Below are positions 45,670 through 59,039 of a stretch of DNA of 64,000 nt, in pieces (the first letter of the stretch is position 1; every line of letters starts with the position of its first letter). The stretch is from Aldrovandia affinis (lineage: Eukaryota; Chordata; Actinopteri; Notacanthiformes; Halosauridae): NCBI GenBank assembly GCA_029706075.1, contig JAINUG010000026.1, positions 2,711,001 through 2,775,000 on the forward strand. Direction: 5' to 3'. The notes under the pieces were generated by a model. It did no database searches. It was not told the origin of the DNA and worked only from the letters and a program-made list of their open reading frames with translations. A program made the translations under genes and the position numbers.

Positions 45670-48600
45670 TTAATCCTCATCGTCGTTCTCTTCGTAGTCA
45701 TCCTCATCGTCCTCATCACCCATGTAGGACACGGGGGTCTGGACCCGTGAGCCACTGTAGTGGGAGCCGCTGGAGCTGGAGGCAAGGGTGCCGTCTGCAC
45801 CACTCTCACTGCACATAGACACAGACACAGATATACAAACACAGAGAGGCACACAAACAGAGATCTTGTCAAAACATGCGCTCCGTGGGGAAACAGAAGA
45901 GAAATGCACTGTCCCAATGGAGGACAACGTGTACACTCACCTGCCAGTGTGGTAGCGTCCCCCATTGGAAGAGGACCCCCCTGTGATGTAGACGTTACTT
46001 ATAGAACCCTGAGCCATTTCTGTAGGTGGTGCGAGGAAATTAAAGTGTCACAAAACATTCACTCCACATTCCATTCCTTCGCTGTAACTCCACACTGATA
46101 TTTTGAAACATGTTCTATTTTAACCTTTTAAGTTTGCTGCTAGCTAGCAACTGCTAAAGGGGGTGGGTTCTCTAGTGTGGAGGATGGCATTAGGGCCATG
46201 CTGAAGGGGGTGGGTTCTCTAGTGTGGAGGATGGCATTAGGGCCATGCTGAAGGGGGTGGGTTCTCTAGTGTGGAGGATGGCATTAGGCCCATGCTGAAG
46301 GGGGTGGGTTCTCTAGTGTGGAGGATGGCATTACGGTAATGGGGACTGACCTGTGACATAGGGCTCCAGGGCTTTGGGCACTAGACTGCGGGCTATCTTC
46401 AGGTCCTCTGGGGAACACTTCCCCACCTCCAGCCCACACGCCATGCCCATTCGCTTCAGCACCTCGATGTCATCATGGATCTCAAACATGTTGTCAAAGT
46501 TAAACAGGTACTCAAACCTGGGGGTGAATTAGGAGAGGATGAATAAAAGTGCAGATCCCTGGCACAGTGCTCAGTCAGTGTCAGTGTCAAACAATCTGCA
46601 GAATGAATTGAATGATATCTAGTATTTGCTGTTAAATAGCTAGCCAATTGTAAATTCTGGTTACTGAAAGACACTGAAGGACTAAACTATGAAATGGATT
46701 GGAGTTTACTTCCACTTCCAAATCTAAAAATACTTCCACAAGATTGATCATGTCAATCTAATATAGAAGCTAAATATAGCCGAAAGTGGCAATTAACAGG
46801 GTCCATAATTTGAGTGAAACTTGGGGAAGATGGGATCAACTTTCTAGGAGAATTTGAACAAATTGTTTTTGACCAAATTCAAAATGGCAGAAAATCCAAT
46901 ATGGCAGAAAGTGAATACATTATATAAAATAGATTTGCCTTGAACCAAGGATTCAGGGGAAAGTAATTGTTTCTAGGCTTCATGGTTCAGCAGTTATGGG
47001 CCAAAATGTAAAATCACTTTTTATAGCGCCACCATCTGGCCGTTCAGTGTAATTTTGTTACCTGACTAGTAGGCAATATTTGAAATGTATCTGCCCATTT
47101 GTTTGCTGCAGGCCTTACAGTTCCTGAGCTCCAGACACTTTTAGGGCAGAAAAATAATGATTATAAAAATAACAATAGGAGCAAATAAAATAGTGCACTT
47201 CGCTGCTTGGCCCCCTAATGAAAACCAAGAATCTATTAACTCATTATCAGTAGACCCCCTCAATCACTATCAGCACTAGCCGTAGAACTGGACATAAAAC
47301 AAATCACACCATATCGGTTATCTATGAAACATTAAAAGATGCCCTTGGGAATATAGCCCAAGTGCAGATCGTTCTCAGACACAGAAGGTCTGATCTTACT
47401 TGTCATTGGAGATGCTGCAGTCGATTACAGTCTTCTTGCTCGTGTTGACGATGATGAAGGGTAGGTGGATGACAGAGTTGGAAGGCGGAGGCCTGTTTGC
47501 TTGCTGCTCTGCCAGGCGATTTCGCTGCACCAGATTCTTAAAAGCGATTTGCTGCAGAGACAAAATACGGTCAAGTATTTCACAGTTACCCTTAAATGCA
47601 TTCTAAGCACAGGTATTTACCTGTTAAATGAGTTCTAAATACAGCCATTTACTTGTACGAACTGTTTAGTTGTGTAAACAGCCATTTACGGGAAAAATTA
47701 GTTCTAAATTCCACGCATTACCTGCAAAATGAGTTCTTGTAGCTGGGATTGTTTCTGCTTGATTCTTTCAAGTCTTCTTAGTTTTTCCACCTGAAAAAGA
47801 CAGGTAAAAATGAGGTAAATGAAACGCTAACATCCAAATTCTTTACCAGATCGTAGTGCAATATCAACCAATATTGTACACCCATGGCCAAAAGTTTTGA
47901 GAATGACACAAATATTAATTTTCACAAAGTCTGCTGCCTCAGTTTTTATGATGCCAATTTGCATATACTCCAGAATGTTATGAAGAGTGATCAGATGAAT
48001 TGCAATTAATTGCAAAGTCCCTCTTTGCCATGAAAATAAACGTAATCCCCAAAAAACATTTACACTGCATTTCAGCCCTGCCACAAAAGGAATAGCTGAC
48101 ATGTCAGTGATTCTCTCGTTAACACAGGTGAGTGTTGATGAGGACACGGCTGGAGATCACTCTGTCATGCTGATTGAGTTAGAATAACAAACTAGAAGCT
48201 TTAAAAGGAGGGTGGTGCTTGAAATCATTGTTCTTCCTCTGTTAACCATGGTTACCTGCAAGGAAACGCGTGCAGTCATCATTGCTTTGCACAAAAAGGG
48301 CTTCACAGGCAAGGATATTGCTGCTAGTAAGATTGCACCTAAATCAACCATTTATCGGATCATCAAGAACTTCAAGAAGAGAGGTTCAATTGTTGTGAAG
48401 AAGGCTTCAGGGCGCCCAAGAAAGTCCAGCAAGCGCCAGGACCGTCTCCTAAAGTTGATTCAGCTGCGGGATCGGGCACCACCAGTGCAGAGCTTGCTCA
48501 GGAATGGCAGCAGGCAGGTGTGAGTGCATCTGCACGCACAGTGAGGCGAAGACTTTTGGAGGATGGCCTGGTGTCAAGAAGGGCAGCAAAGAAGCCACTT

Positions 48601-51600
48601 CTCTCCAGGAAAAACATCAGGGACAGACTGATATTCTGCAAAAGGTACAGGGATTGGACTGCTGAGGACTGGGGTAAAGTCATTTTCTCTGATGAATCCC
48701 CTTTCCGATTATTTGGGGCATCCGGAAAAAGGCTTGTCCGGAGAAGAAAAGGTGAGCGCTACCATCAGTCCTGTGTCATGCCAACAGTAAAGCATCCTGA
48801 GACCATTCATGCTTGTGGGCTCACTCACAATTTTGCCTAAGAACACAGCCATGAATAAAGAATGATACCAAAACATCCTCCGAAAGCAACTTCTCCCAAT
48901 CATCCAAGAACAGTTTGGTGATGAACAATGCCTTTTCCAGCATGATGGAGCACCTTGCCATAAGGCAAAAGTGATAACTAAGTGGCTCGGGGAACAAAAC
49001 ATCTAAAATTTGGGTCCATGGCCAGGAAACTCCCCAGACCTTAATCCCATTGAGAACTTGGTCAATCCTCAAGTGGCGGGTGGACAAACAAAAACCCACA
49101 AATTCTGACAAACTCCAAGCATTGATTATGCAAGAATGGGCTGCCATCAGTCCGGATGTGGCCCAGAAGTTAATTGACAGCATGCCAGGGCGAATTGCAG
49201 AGGTCTTGAAAAAGAAGGGTCAACACTGCAAATATTGACTCTTTGCATAAACTTAATGTAATTGTCAAAAAAAGACACTTGTGAAATGCTTGTAATTATA
49301 CTTCAGTATACCATAGTAACATCTGACAAAAAGATCTAAAAACACTGAAGCAGCAAACTTTGTGAAAACCAATACTTGTGTCATTCTCAAAACTTTTGGC
49401 CACGGCTGTATGTAGTTAATGTAGTTGTAAACTAAAATGCACAAAAATGACAACCTTTAAAATGGGTGGTTTTTAACCATTAAAACAAAAACAATTACAA
49501 GTAAAAGCTAGCTGCAGAGCAAATACCATAATGCTAAAAGAACACGGTTGCTTTTACTAAATCAGGAAATTGCGTAACATTAGTCGAATTAAAATATAGG
49601 TATGATTACCAAAGGCTAGTTAGTTATAAAGTTGTTCCTCTGGAGAGAAGTCAGCAATAAATTGAATAAAGTAAACGCACAATACCAGTCAGAACACTCT
49701 GCCTGCCAACAGCCACTGCCACAAGATTTGCTTACATGTTACTAGTAAACCTAAGCAGAGCTTGGTGAAAGAAGATTAGACATTGATGATATATTACCGC
49801 TTTAGAGTTAAACTTTTCAATTTATGGAGACGATAGGCTGTGAGAAATCATCTTTGAGCTCTCTTCTACTGTAACAAACTACACAGGGTGTACAGGGGAT
49901 TCCTGTACAACTAATTTCATCTTAGGACAAAGTCATACATGTCATTACCAAAACTTTTTTCTCTTTGGACCCAATTAAAATTAAGGCCATAGTGATACAG
50001 TTAATAAGTGACCCAGTGGCTGGTTCATTAAAGGGGACGTTAGACATACAGCTGAAGTGCATTTAAAAGACAGAGCGCAACAGAACTTTGTGAAAGAGGC
50101 TGATGTGGAGGGCAGTGGTGGGCCGTCAGGGTCTGCAAGGCCTTCTCTGCTGGCCTAAAAAATATCTGAATGAACAGACTGATGTTAATTATATTTTGTC
50201 CATGAATACTTATTAAATAATTCCAAACGGTCTGTCCGCTTCCTTTCATAGCTTTTCCCCTGGTTGCGCTGCGTCCAGACGTGTATTTTCATATTAAAGC
50301 ATTTAAAATATTGTGATGTGGAATTTGTGTGTACATTCCAGAACACTGCACACATTGTTAGTGCTCCGGAGCAGTGCACTTCGAACGGGAGTGCTCTTGC
50401 CTCCAGGTTTTGGCACTCCTGGGCGGAGTTGGTGGGAAGTCCAATCCACTTGATTTCCTTCTTCTCCTTGGAGATGATGTTCATGGCCATCAACACGTTG
50501 AGTGCGTCGTACACACGGCGACGGATGTTCTTCTGGTCATATACGTGCTGAAAGGGAGAGGCAAGACATCCATATTCAGAGCTAATTCATAAGAACCAAA
50601 GGGTTTGGACAACTGCTTTATTGGACCATTTATACGATGGAGTCATATATGGCCTCACCGGGTCATTGGGTGACACCATGTTGTCCGAGGAGCTGAATTC
50701 GGCCACAAGCTCGTCTGCGACCTCGTTGTAGGTGGTGATGCCCTTCCTCTGCACCTTCTCGCATACCTTCATGGAGAAGTGGCGCAGTCCCTTCCCATTC
50801 TTCTCCCCCTTCTTACTGCGCTTACTGCGGGAAACAGGAAGTCAGCCACATCCACACTACTGCATCACACGGTCTAAAACAGGAAATTAGCCATGGTCGT
50901 ATAGTCACCCTACCCAAACACTCGTGTGACCAACAGTTTAAAGTATAAATTATGTGCTCATGACCATTTCATGTCTGATCATGTCATGTGACTTTACCAC
51001 ATGTGAGGTAGGATATAAATCAGCTCAGACTCCAAGAGACAGTCTTGTGGGTATTGACCACTGACGTTGTCTCAGTGTTGGACAGATTTTTACATTTTTC
51101 ACCATTTCAACCAAAATATCTATGCTAGTCCCCTGCTCTACTGCACAAAACAGAACAAACACTACACCCCACACAGTCTACTAGCATTCAGGGATTTTTC
51201 TTAGCTTTCTTTAACTGCTCCCCCCCATTCATGTCCCAGAGAGTGTGATCAGTGGTAACACGCATCTGAAAAAGGTCCCAGGTGTAACTCACCCGGTGGA
51301 CCAGGGTGAGGAGTCAGGCGGTTGACTGTGGGTGAGGAACTGGGTGTTGGGCGTGTGCGGGCTGCCCACCAGAATGGCATTGGAGCCACTGGGGCGCTGG
51401 GGAGTGCCGATCACCTGCAGGCATGACAACATTGGCAGGAATTACAGCACAGCCGTGGGAAAGCGGGGGCTTCGCCAAATGGCTTCCCATGCACATAACA
51501 TTTACAATCACATTTCATTTCATTTGAATTAACATTCTGCCAATCAATTCGATCTAGATTAAATATGACACAATATTGCACCACAAGGAGTTGTTTTGGA

Positions 51601-54600
51601 GGGGAAAGGAAAATGAGAGAACGGATGTGTGTGGGGGTGTCTGAGCTACAGGCTGAAGGGCGGGTGAAAGGGACATCTTTGCACTCTAGCAATAGCAGAT
51701 TTCATTAATAGGATGACAAGAGTAATCCTGCTGACTGCGTTTGTTATCAGCTTACTCTCCAGGTCACCTCGCGCAATATTAATAGAGGACTTAATTGCTA
51801 TAGAAACCAGGAAGACACATGCACCTCCAGTAGTCTGGCCTCAGACCTGTGCTGCTGCCTCCATGCACATCCCAGAGGCTCACCATGTGTGCAGTGATGA
51901 TCAGCGTGCGCAGTGATGCTGTGCTGCCCACTTTGTGTACAGTGCAGCCAAGCAGTGCTGCTGTGGTTGCCATGTGCTTGATCCTAACATGTGTAATGGG
52001 TCTTGGCGAGTTGCTAATTGTCTCATCAGACTCACCATGTGTGGGGCTATGTTGACGTTTGATGGTCCAAGTGTTTTGGGCAGCAGCTGCTTCCCCAGTG
52101 TGACGGATGGATGGACAGTCACCAGTGACAAAACTCCTGAGGGTTGGAGTACAAAGGAGGGAGTGGTCAATCAGTAGAAAGAGGTACAAGCCAAGTGGTA
52201 AGAGAAGGGGTGTTGTCATCCATAAACCCATGTTACCCAATCTACCATTTCCAACTTTCTGAGAAGGACGACACTAGTTATTGCCAGGGTGTTATGCCTT
52301 AAGTTGGACTGACTTAACGAGACATCCATCATTTTGAAAAACTTGGTGCTTTGTTAGCTGCACGTATAAAATTCTATTCGAAACAAACAAGCGAAGAACA
52401 TGAGAAAATAGAAAAGTGACTCCCGCTGGTCTTAAAATGTGGAGGGTGATAAGAGGCCAATATTCATAACACCCCTCCCCCCCTGCACCCTTTAGATAGT
52501 TAGACCCTTTATAATTTGACAGCCTTTTAATTGGAAACACCATCTGCAATCATCCAGCAGACCTAGCACTATACAACTATAAAAATATATTAAGCACTAT
52601 ACACTACCGGTCAGAAGTTTTAAAACACCCCCATTTTCCAGTTTTTACTGAAATTTAACCTCTGGCAGTTTACCGCTTACCTTTGTACCATTTCAGGTTA
52701 TTCACTGGACTTGAACTGCTTAAATTTCAGTACAAACTGGAAAATGGGGGTGTTCTAAAACTTTTGACCGGTAGTGTATATGTATTAAGCATGCAATGCA
52801 CCCAATAGTGGTACCATTTATTGAATTGCTTGAAGATTTTAAGTTATGCTTCATTTGACAACGGAGATCTCAACCCCATTCAGATCACCATTTTGTACAT
52901 TGCCCCAATCCCAAACCAAATGTCAGATTCAATAAACATTAACAGTTATAAGTACATCAATGTGCAACTAGATATTGTGCAAAAGTTGTAAGTCATGCAA
53001 TTTCAAGCCCCCTTTAATTTACCCTTTAACTTAACGACGCGCCATTATCCCGTCCCCTAGCAAAAAACACGTAATGTACGGTGTCTTACACAGTGGAACA
53101 GCTGCTTCAAATACTAATCTAAAAAAGGTCTGAGAGAAGTAAAGAGTCACTGATGAGCTCAGCAGATGAGGCTTGTGCGCTAACAACTGGGAATGATTTA
53201 CAGGGAGAAATAACTGAGGAGTATTCCAACTTCCTACTAATAATTTCAGCATAAGAGTGCGAGTGTTTATACAGTCACATCTGCTTGTGTGAAAGGTATG
53301 CTCAGGGTAGAAGTTGCCCCTAAGCACTGGCACAGGACCAGCAAACTCTGCCCTAATCCTAGCCCTCACCGCACACAAGTGACTTCAGACCAGCGCTCAT
53401 GAGCAACTTCCACCTACACTCAAAGGTACCATGGACGAGAGAAAGGAGAATCACCTGAAGAGATTATATACTTTGTAAGGATATACTGCCACCTGCTGCT
53501 GGGCTGGGGTCCTGCAGTACCGTTGACCTCACTAATCTACCCAAATACAGCAACAGCAGGGTCACAAAACAGAATCACAGTGCAAGTCATATTTTTGGAG
53601 GGCAACATCCTGTGAGTGAAAGGCCCACCCCATCCCCGATTATCAACAAACCTATTTAAATAGGCATAGGAAACAATATAAAATAGTTGACAATTTTATG
53701 TTTGCTACAAGCAAAGGCAAAAAAATGTTCACCCCTTTAAAATGTTAGTACTATCAAATAAACAGAATAAAAAAATATTTTTTTTTATAAAAGAATACTT
53801 CACCATGCTTGATACGAACAAAAACACGGATTAAATTATATCATCATAAAGTGATTTCTTTGGCTTGCATGTTCTCTCCCTGGTCTGGTCTCAGTCTGGA
53901 GAAATTGCTCTCTCCTCAGAAACAATCTTAACCATCTTAGCCATCTCAAATAACCTATTGGGCCCTGAAAAAGCTCACATACACTTGGTTATCAAGCTAT
54001 ATTTAACTTTTTTTCCTACTACACTTGTATCAATTTAATATGAATGCACTGACATACTGAAAAATGTTAGCAAGAAGAAGCTAGTAGAGCTGTAGGTATC
54101 CAATTATTTTACTTAGCTGATCAAGCCAGACATACATTTACTGAATCATAACCAGCTAGTTTGATGGCCAACTATTAAATGGGATGAGCCGGCACGAGTC
54201 CGTCGAGGAGCAGGAAAACGTGTCCGTGGTAGAGTTCTGTCTCAGAAGAGGCGTATCTATCAGCCTGGAACAAGTGTCACAACCCGGAGACTCGTGGGGG
54301 AGGGTGAATTGAGAAGGAGGGTACAATTGGCAACCAAATTGGGAGAAAAACTGGAAAAATAACAGGATGTGGTGAGGTAATAACATTACTGCCGTACTAT
54401 ACCTATTATATAGTAATATACTTATTACTATTATGATGATTATTACATTTTTGTTAGGATTCCCTTAATGTCACCATGAACCACATCTGATGCTCCGACA
54501 AGCCATATGTGGCTTGCGTACAACTGGTTGGGGAGTGCTGCCGTAATACGTCCACCACTGCCTGGCTTCCCCCACTCAAGTAGTGCTCCCCCATACCTCC

Positions 54601-57600
54601 AGTCACTCATCACTCCCTACACACCTCCCAGACCCCTCCGCTCCGCCTCCTCTGGTAAACTGACTGTCCCTTCCCTCCGGGCGCCTGGCAAACGCTCCTC
54701 GCGGTCTTGCCTCTTCTCTGTCCTGATCCCTCGCTGGTGGAACGAGCTTCCACAATCGGTCAGGACCGCGGAGTCACTTGCGATCTTCCGCAAGAGACTC
54801 AAAACCCACCTCTTCAGACTCCACTACCACTGAACTCTGTCCATCTAGCTAAATTGTCTTCACCACTGTTTACTTGTTCAACACTATACTCCCAAAAAAA
54901 TAAAAAGATAAAAAATTCACTAACCTTTTCCTTCCCGGTGTTACAGGTATGGTACGCAGATGCCTGCAATGATGTCTATTGCTGTATTCCTGCACTGATC
55001 TCGTGCGCTAACTATGATTGTTCCTACCATGTATTAATGCACATCTTGTAAGTCGCTCTGGATAAGAGCGTCTGCTAAATGTTTAAAATGTAAATGTAAG
55101 TTAGTTCCATTTCACATTTCATTATACCAATGTTCCCCTGGAGTCTGGACTAAGCCAGTGCTGAGAGGAACCAACTGAGGTCTTCTGAATAAACAAGGGT
55201 CTTCATGTGGGAACGATAAGTGAAGGATAAGTATACCAACTTTATGACAATGTACCTCTGCTCAGATTGGGGGAGGAAATAGCACTGATTGATCAATGTC
55301 CAGAGCAGGAGAGATATAACCTTTGGCCCGGTCGTCCCCCTCCTGCAGGTACTGATGGAGGAGAGGGGGGTTTATACCCAGGTACTGTCCCCTCTTCCCC
55401 TCCACTCCACCCTGTACTGAACCCCCAGAGTTTCCATTACTCCCAGAATACAGTGCAATGCTCACCTTTTGTGGGACTGAGATTCTGATCAATGAAAACC
55501 TTCAGCTCTCCATTGGCTTCAATCACACCAGCCTGTGGAAGAGATGGAACAGTTGTCAGCTCATCTTCATGCACACCAAGAGCAATCATCTTCTCACACA
55601 AAAAGCACAGCCATATCATACCCTCAGACCTCCCCAATCATCAAATGAGCTCAGCGCAACAAAGATGAAGCACTCCACTACCAACTCAACACAGTCCACT
55701 GATCAAGGCCTACACCTACAACAAAATCAACTAGACACAACATACTAAGACCTACACTGAACACACTACTAGTAGCTGAACACCTGACAGATGAAGGCAC
55801 AGGCTACATGCTGAAAATATCACCAAAGCCTCAACTACTAAGAAATACACCCTGAAGAGTACCAGCAGCTAAATGCAACACACTGAAGGCGGCCTACACC
55901 CTGAACTAACCATGGTCGAACAACACAGAACATTGAGAGGGGAGAGGGAAATGCAGCTAACCGACTCAGTCTTCCATCCCCTCCCCCTCAGCCCCCAGTC
56001 ACCATTTCCCTAAAGTAGGTCAGTTCAGTGTATAATCTGGTTGTCGAGCTCTGTAGCCAGATTATAGTGGGAATGCCAGGATGGGGGTGGGTGTGCGGCT
56101 GGAAAAATGAGGGAGAAACCCCCTCAGGGAGAAACTGTCGACCAAGTATCGAAAGTCCACCCTTGTGGTCTTTAGCAACTGTTATCAAAACAAGAGGCCT
56201 CCCCCTCAAAGGGTCAACAATAGGAGTGCATGTGCCCAGGTCTCACTGGTGGAGTGACTGTTCCCACATGATGATGGTTCAGTCCCTACAGAGGGACCCA
56301 ATAAGCGCCATCTGCAAACCAATGCCAATGTGAATGCATTCTGACAAGGACATTAACAGGCTGTATATGCTCTAAAAAAACAAACATGAAACAATATCAC
56401 ATGTGGACTAAACACTATGAGCAAATTCACATCTGACCCCCTCTTGCCCAATTACCTACAACACTGTCCACTCAAGTTTCTGTGTAGCTGATAGCAAGCA
56501 GTAGAATACTCACAAAAAGGTATGTTCTCCTGTACTTCCAAATTCACTGTTGCTTTCCCTCAGGCTCCTACCGGTCTATTAATCAAGACAGAATGTCACT
56601 CTTGCTAGCCTAATCATTAGAGAGGATCTCTCCCCATGCAGGAACATGAACTGGAACTGAACATGACAAATCTCGTTATTTTACTAATTATGTCACTAAA
56701 CAGACTATTTGAAAGCACCATTATTGTACCCATTATATAAATATATATTAAATAAAAAATGGCTGGATAATTCTTTCAAACAGGTGCCATGGAATCGTCC
56801 ATTCAGAACTCTATACGTGTGCTCCCATTTAAAATAACACTATTGCACTGTATGGAAAAGAGAAACCTGAAGAGACAACAGGATAAAATACATGATTTAC
56901 AATATGTGTACTGTGCTGTTACATCCCCTCTGCATTCAGTGAGTCTATATCGAAAGGCTCCCAAAGTAGTGACAAACCCAAAGATATGCACAATACTAAA
57001 TGTGAACAAGAACTCCTTGTGTCCTAAAATAAAAGTACCCTTACAGCATTTCAACCAAAATCTGAATGCTTCCAGAGCAGAGCTGCTATGCTGGTGGTGT
57101 CTGGATTAAGGTGCGTGTCCACCAGAAGCAACGAAAACGGCCGAAAGTCATTCATTTTCAACGGGAGCTGGCGATGGTACACGGCGTAGGGCGAAGCGAC
57201 CATTGGCGGTGCGAAGTCAGTGTGCTCAGTGACGAGAGAAAGTTGAACAGACTAACTTTATGCAAATTAGTGGTGATGTGGTAGAGTGATAACCAATTGG
57301 AGAGATGGACAACTTGATTTGTCCTTATTTCTCCACACTGTAAACTAAAGTGCATGATTTTGGTTCCTATGTTAAATTTGTTCCGTACCAAAATGGAGGA
57401 CGTTAATTGTTGCAGTACCTGGGTTTTGTGAACTTTACGATGCCTCCCTGTTTGTATACAGACAGCAACAAAATGAATGATATATCAAAAATAGTGGGTG
57501 ATTAATTAGTGCAATGAAATGAAAAGTAGATGAATTGCTGGTAGCTAGTTAGAAAGGTCAAGGTAAAGGTAGCTAGTTTGTGTAATGTGAATGTGAACGT

Positions 57601-58957
57601 GCTGTTCAAGTCAAATGATTTACTGTCAATGTCTTGATAGTGGTTTACTTGTCTTTGCGTTCTATTGGCTCGGCTCAGTTCACTCTTTTATAAACTTGAT
57701 AGCTGGATGTGCACAACTTAACCTGCTCTTCACAAAAGCCGTTGGCTATTGATCAAAGCGACGTCTAGCGAGAAAATCGCTTCTGGTGGATCGCTAGGGT
57801 CAGTCTTCTCATGACTCATTGTAGGCAACAGTGGTGCAGCGGCCACTTAAATTCCCTGGCAGAAGTAGGCCTTCAGAGCATGCAGGATGTGCATCATGTA
57901 ATGTGCCAATTGCTTCCTGTCAGAGGAGCAATTGCATATTATTGATCTAGAGAAACTCCAGATGGAAAGAGCTTCAACATAAACAGGCTGCCCAGTCCTA
58001 TCACACATGACTTACACCAACAGTCATCAAGCTGTGTTGGCACAGAATTCAAATAATATCCAAGCCCTGCCACTTTTCTAATTTCTCACACTAGACCAAA
58101 TGCTTTTTAGAATTATTTGTCTGGCAGATTCTCTCCTGCAGGTCAGCTTACAATAAGCAAAGTGTAACCAGTAGAATACCACACATAGCTACCTACAAAT
58201 CAACAGAAGCTTATCTATACAATGTTTAACTCAAAATACTAAGAGTAAAAAAAAGTTATAATTACCAGCTGCCAAATCTCTATGCCTTATGCAAGCTTAG
58301 TAGCACAGTTAGGTACAGATAACTGCCAAAAATAATGGAAACACTTGAGTAACTGAAGGATTCTGGGAGCTGTCACAGTGTGGGGTGCATTTTCCTGGCA
58401 TGGTTTCAGTATACTCAACTTAGAGGGCAAGGTAAATGCCAATAAATACAATGCCATTCTGAGTGATCATCTTCATCCTATGGTGAAGCATTTCTTTCAT
58501 GATAGGAGTGGTCTCTTCCAGGATGACAATGCCCCATCCAAAGTGCACGAGTGGTCACTGAATGGTTTGATGAGCATGAAAACGATGTAAACCATATGCC
58601 ATGGCTGTCTCAGTCACCAGATCTCAGCCCAACTGAACACTTATAGGAGATTCGGGAGTGGTGCCTGAGACAGCATTTTGATTGAAATTTTCATGGAAGA
58701 ATGGTGTTGCATCCCTCCAATAGAGCTCGAGACACTTATAGAATCTATACTATGCACTTAACTGTTAAAACACCATGTTGAGGTTTCCTTTACTTTGGTA
58801 GTTACCTGTATGCTTGGGATGCAATCTGTCCTACCAGACTTTTTAGTACAGATACAGGTTGGGTGAGTAACTTGCTTGAAGCTTTATGAAAAATTAAGGT
58901 GCACTCTCATACATACCACTCTCCAGCCACTGTTACAGTACTCACATCTTTTGCCAT
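45670..58957 (-). CDS. tfdp1: Transcription factor Dp-1 (E2F dimerisation partner), intact
   Basis: DP-1 pairs with E2F proteins in the nucleus to bind E2F sites and control cell-cycle genes. Coding exons: 58946-58957 (MAKD), 55466-55532, 52036-52136, 51293-51414, 50659-50824, 50401-50547, 47722-47790, 47400-47551, 46351-46517, 45941-46019, 45670-45808; total 1221 bases, 406 residues, near the human 410. Seen: N-terminal [17 protein letters not shown]; winged-helix DNA-binding domain about 111-193 ([17 protein letters not shown]) with RRVYD at 166-170; dimerisation region [15 protein letters not shown] and beyond; [20 protein letters not shown]; acidic tail [15 protein letters not shown]. All joins are in phase. 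One intron, after 50401, has a GC donor (GAG|GCAAGA); the rest are GT. Introns carry a Tc1, a MITE and LINE pieces. No lesion seen. Confidence 0.96.
46155..46342. repeat. Minisatellite, four 47-base units, in tfdp1
   Basis: Four nearly identical 47-base units beginning AAGGGGGTGGGTTCTCTAGT; the last ends about 10 bases from the donor of the exon at 46351-46517. The intron (46020-46350) is largely made of this array. Confidence 0.95.
46520..47399. other. tfdp1 intron, nothing else recognised
   Basis: AT-rich intron sequence; no repeat identified with confidence. Confidence 0.4.
47879..49408 (+). mobile_element. Tc1-like transposon, degraded
   Basis: Flanked by TA. Left end CACCCATGGCCAAAAGTTTT; right end, inverted, CAGCCGTGGCCAAAAGTTTT. 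The inverted match extends through GAGAATGACACAA to CAAAGTCTGCTGC. Transposase words on the plus strand: [58 protein letters not shown] and [17 protein letters not shown] (first catalytic Asp). After about 48790 there is a deletion, with frameshifts and stops. It lies in a tfdp1 intron. Confidence 0.92.
49415..50400. other. tfdp1 intron, nothing else recognised
   Basis: Intron sequence between the Tc1 and the exon at 50401; no feature recognised. Confidence 0.4.
52602..52776. mobile_element. TA-flanked MITE, copy 2
   Basis: 175 bases with ends CACTACCGGTCAGAAGTTTT and TTTTGACCGGTAGTG, TA on both sides (52600-52601 and 52777-52778). The subterminal repeats TTTTCCAGTTTTTACTGAAA are also inverted. 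Same family as 35638-35823 and the 3' end at 36688. Confidence 0.92.
52780..54500. other. tfdp1 intron, no coding feature
   Basis: About 53700-53850 has TTCACCCCTTTAAAATGTTA and AT-rich sequence that may be an old Tc1 end. Otherwise unclassified. Confidence 0.35.
54507..55100 (+). mobile_element. LINE 3' end with V-SINE-like tail
   Basis: The plus strand encodes [20 protein letters not shown], then [20 protein letters not shown] and [15 protein letters not shown], the C-terminal motif of an L2-like LINE. The 3' UTR ends CATCTTGTAAGTCGCTCTGG and ATAAGAGCGTCTGCTAAATG, the same tail used by the SINEs in this window. 5' truncated. A tfdp1 intron insertion; related copy at 23147-23605. Confidence 0.8.
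55545..58315. other. tfdp1 first coding intron, no gene recognised
   Basis: Mostly unclassified intron. ORFs here are shadows with no family resemblance. Confidence 0.4.
58316..58808 (+). mobile_element. Tc1-like relic, internally deleted
   Basis: TA-flanked ends CAGATAACTGCCAAAAATAA and, inverted, CAGGTAACTACCAAAGTAAA. The inside holds degraded transposase words: [26 protein letters not shown] (second Asp) and a [13 protein letters not shown] acid motif with a stop after it. The N-terminal half is missing. Confidence 0.85.
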
Positions 58958-59038
58958 GATACCAAATCCTGGGTGAAAGGAGGCGATAGTGTCTTCTGAG
59001 TGAAGAGCAATAGTGCAGGACGTTCAAGAGCGGATCCC
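58946..59038 (-). other. tfdp1: tfdp1 exon 2 (5' UTR plus start codon)
   Basis: Acceptor CTGTCACAG then GGGATCCG; the exon runs to GCAAAAGAT|GTGAGT. The ATG at 58957 is the first in this exon and gives MAKD, as in human DP-1, which decides the start. Confidence 0.85.
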
Positions 59039-59039
59039 C

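Noticed and set aside
45456-45965. 169-codon minus-strand ORF rich in Pro and Ser
   Set aside because: An out-of-frame shadow of the tfdp1 last exons and 3' UTR; the correct frame is fixed by splice sites and the acidic tail.
46155-46342. Regular repeat array as a possible CRISPR
   Set aside because: Units are head-to-tail without unique spacers, in an animal gene intron. It is a minisatellite.
51791-52240. 149-codon minus-strand ORF across a tfdp1 exon
   Set aside because: It overlaps exon 52036-52136 in a different frame; the true frame encodes [11 protein letters not shown].
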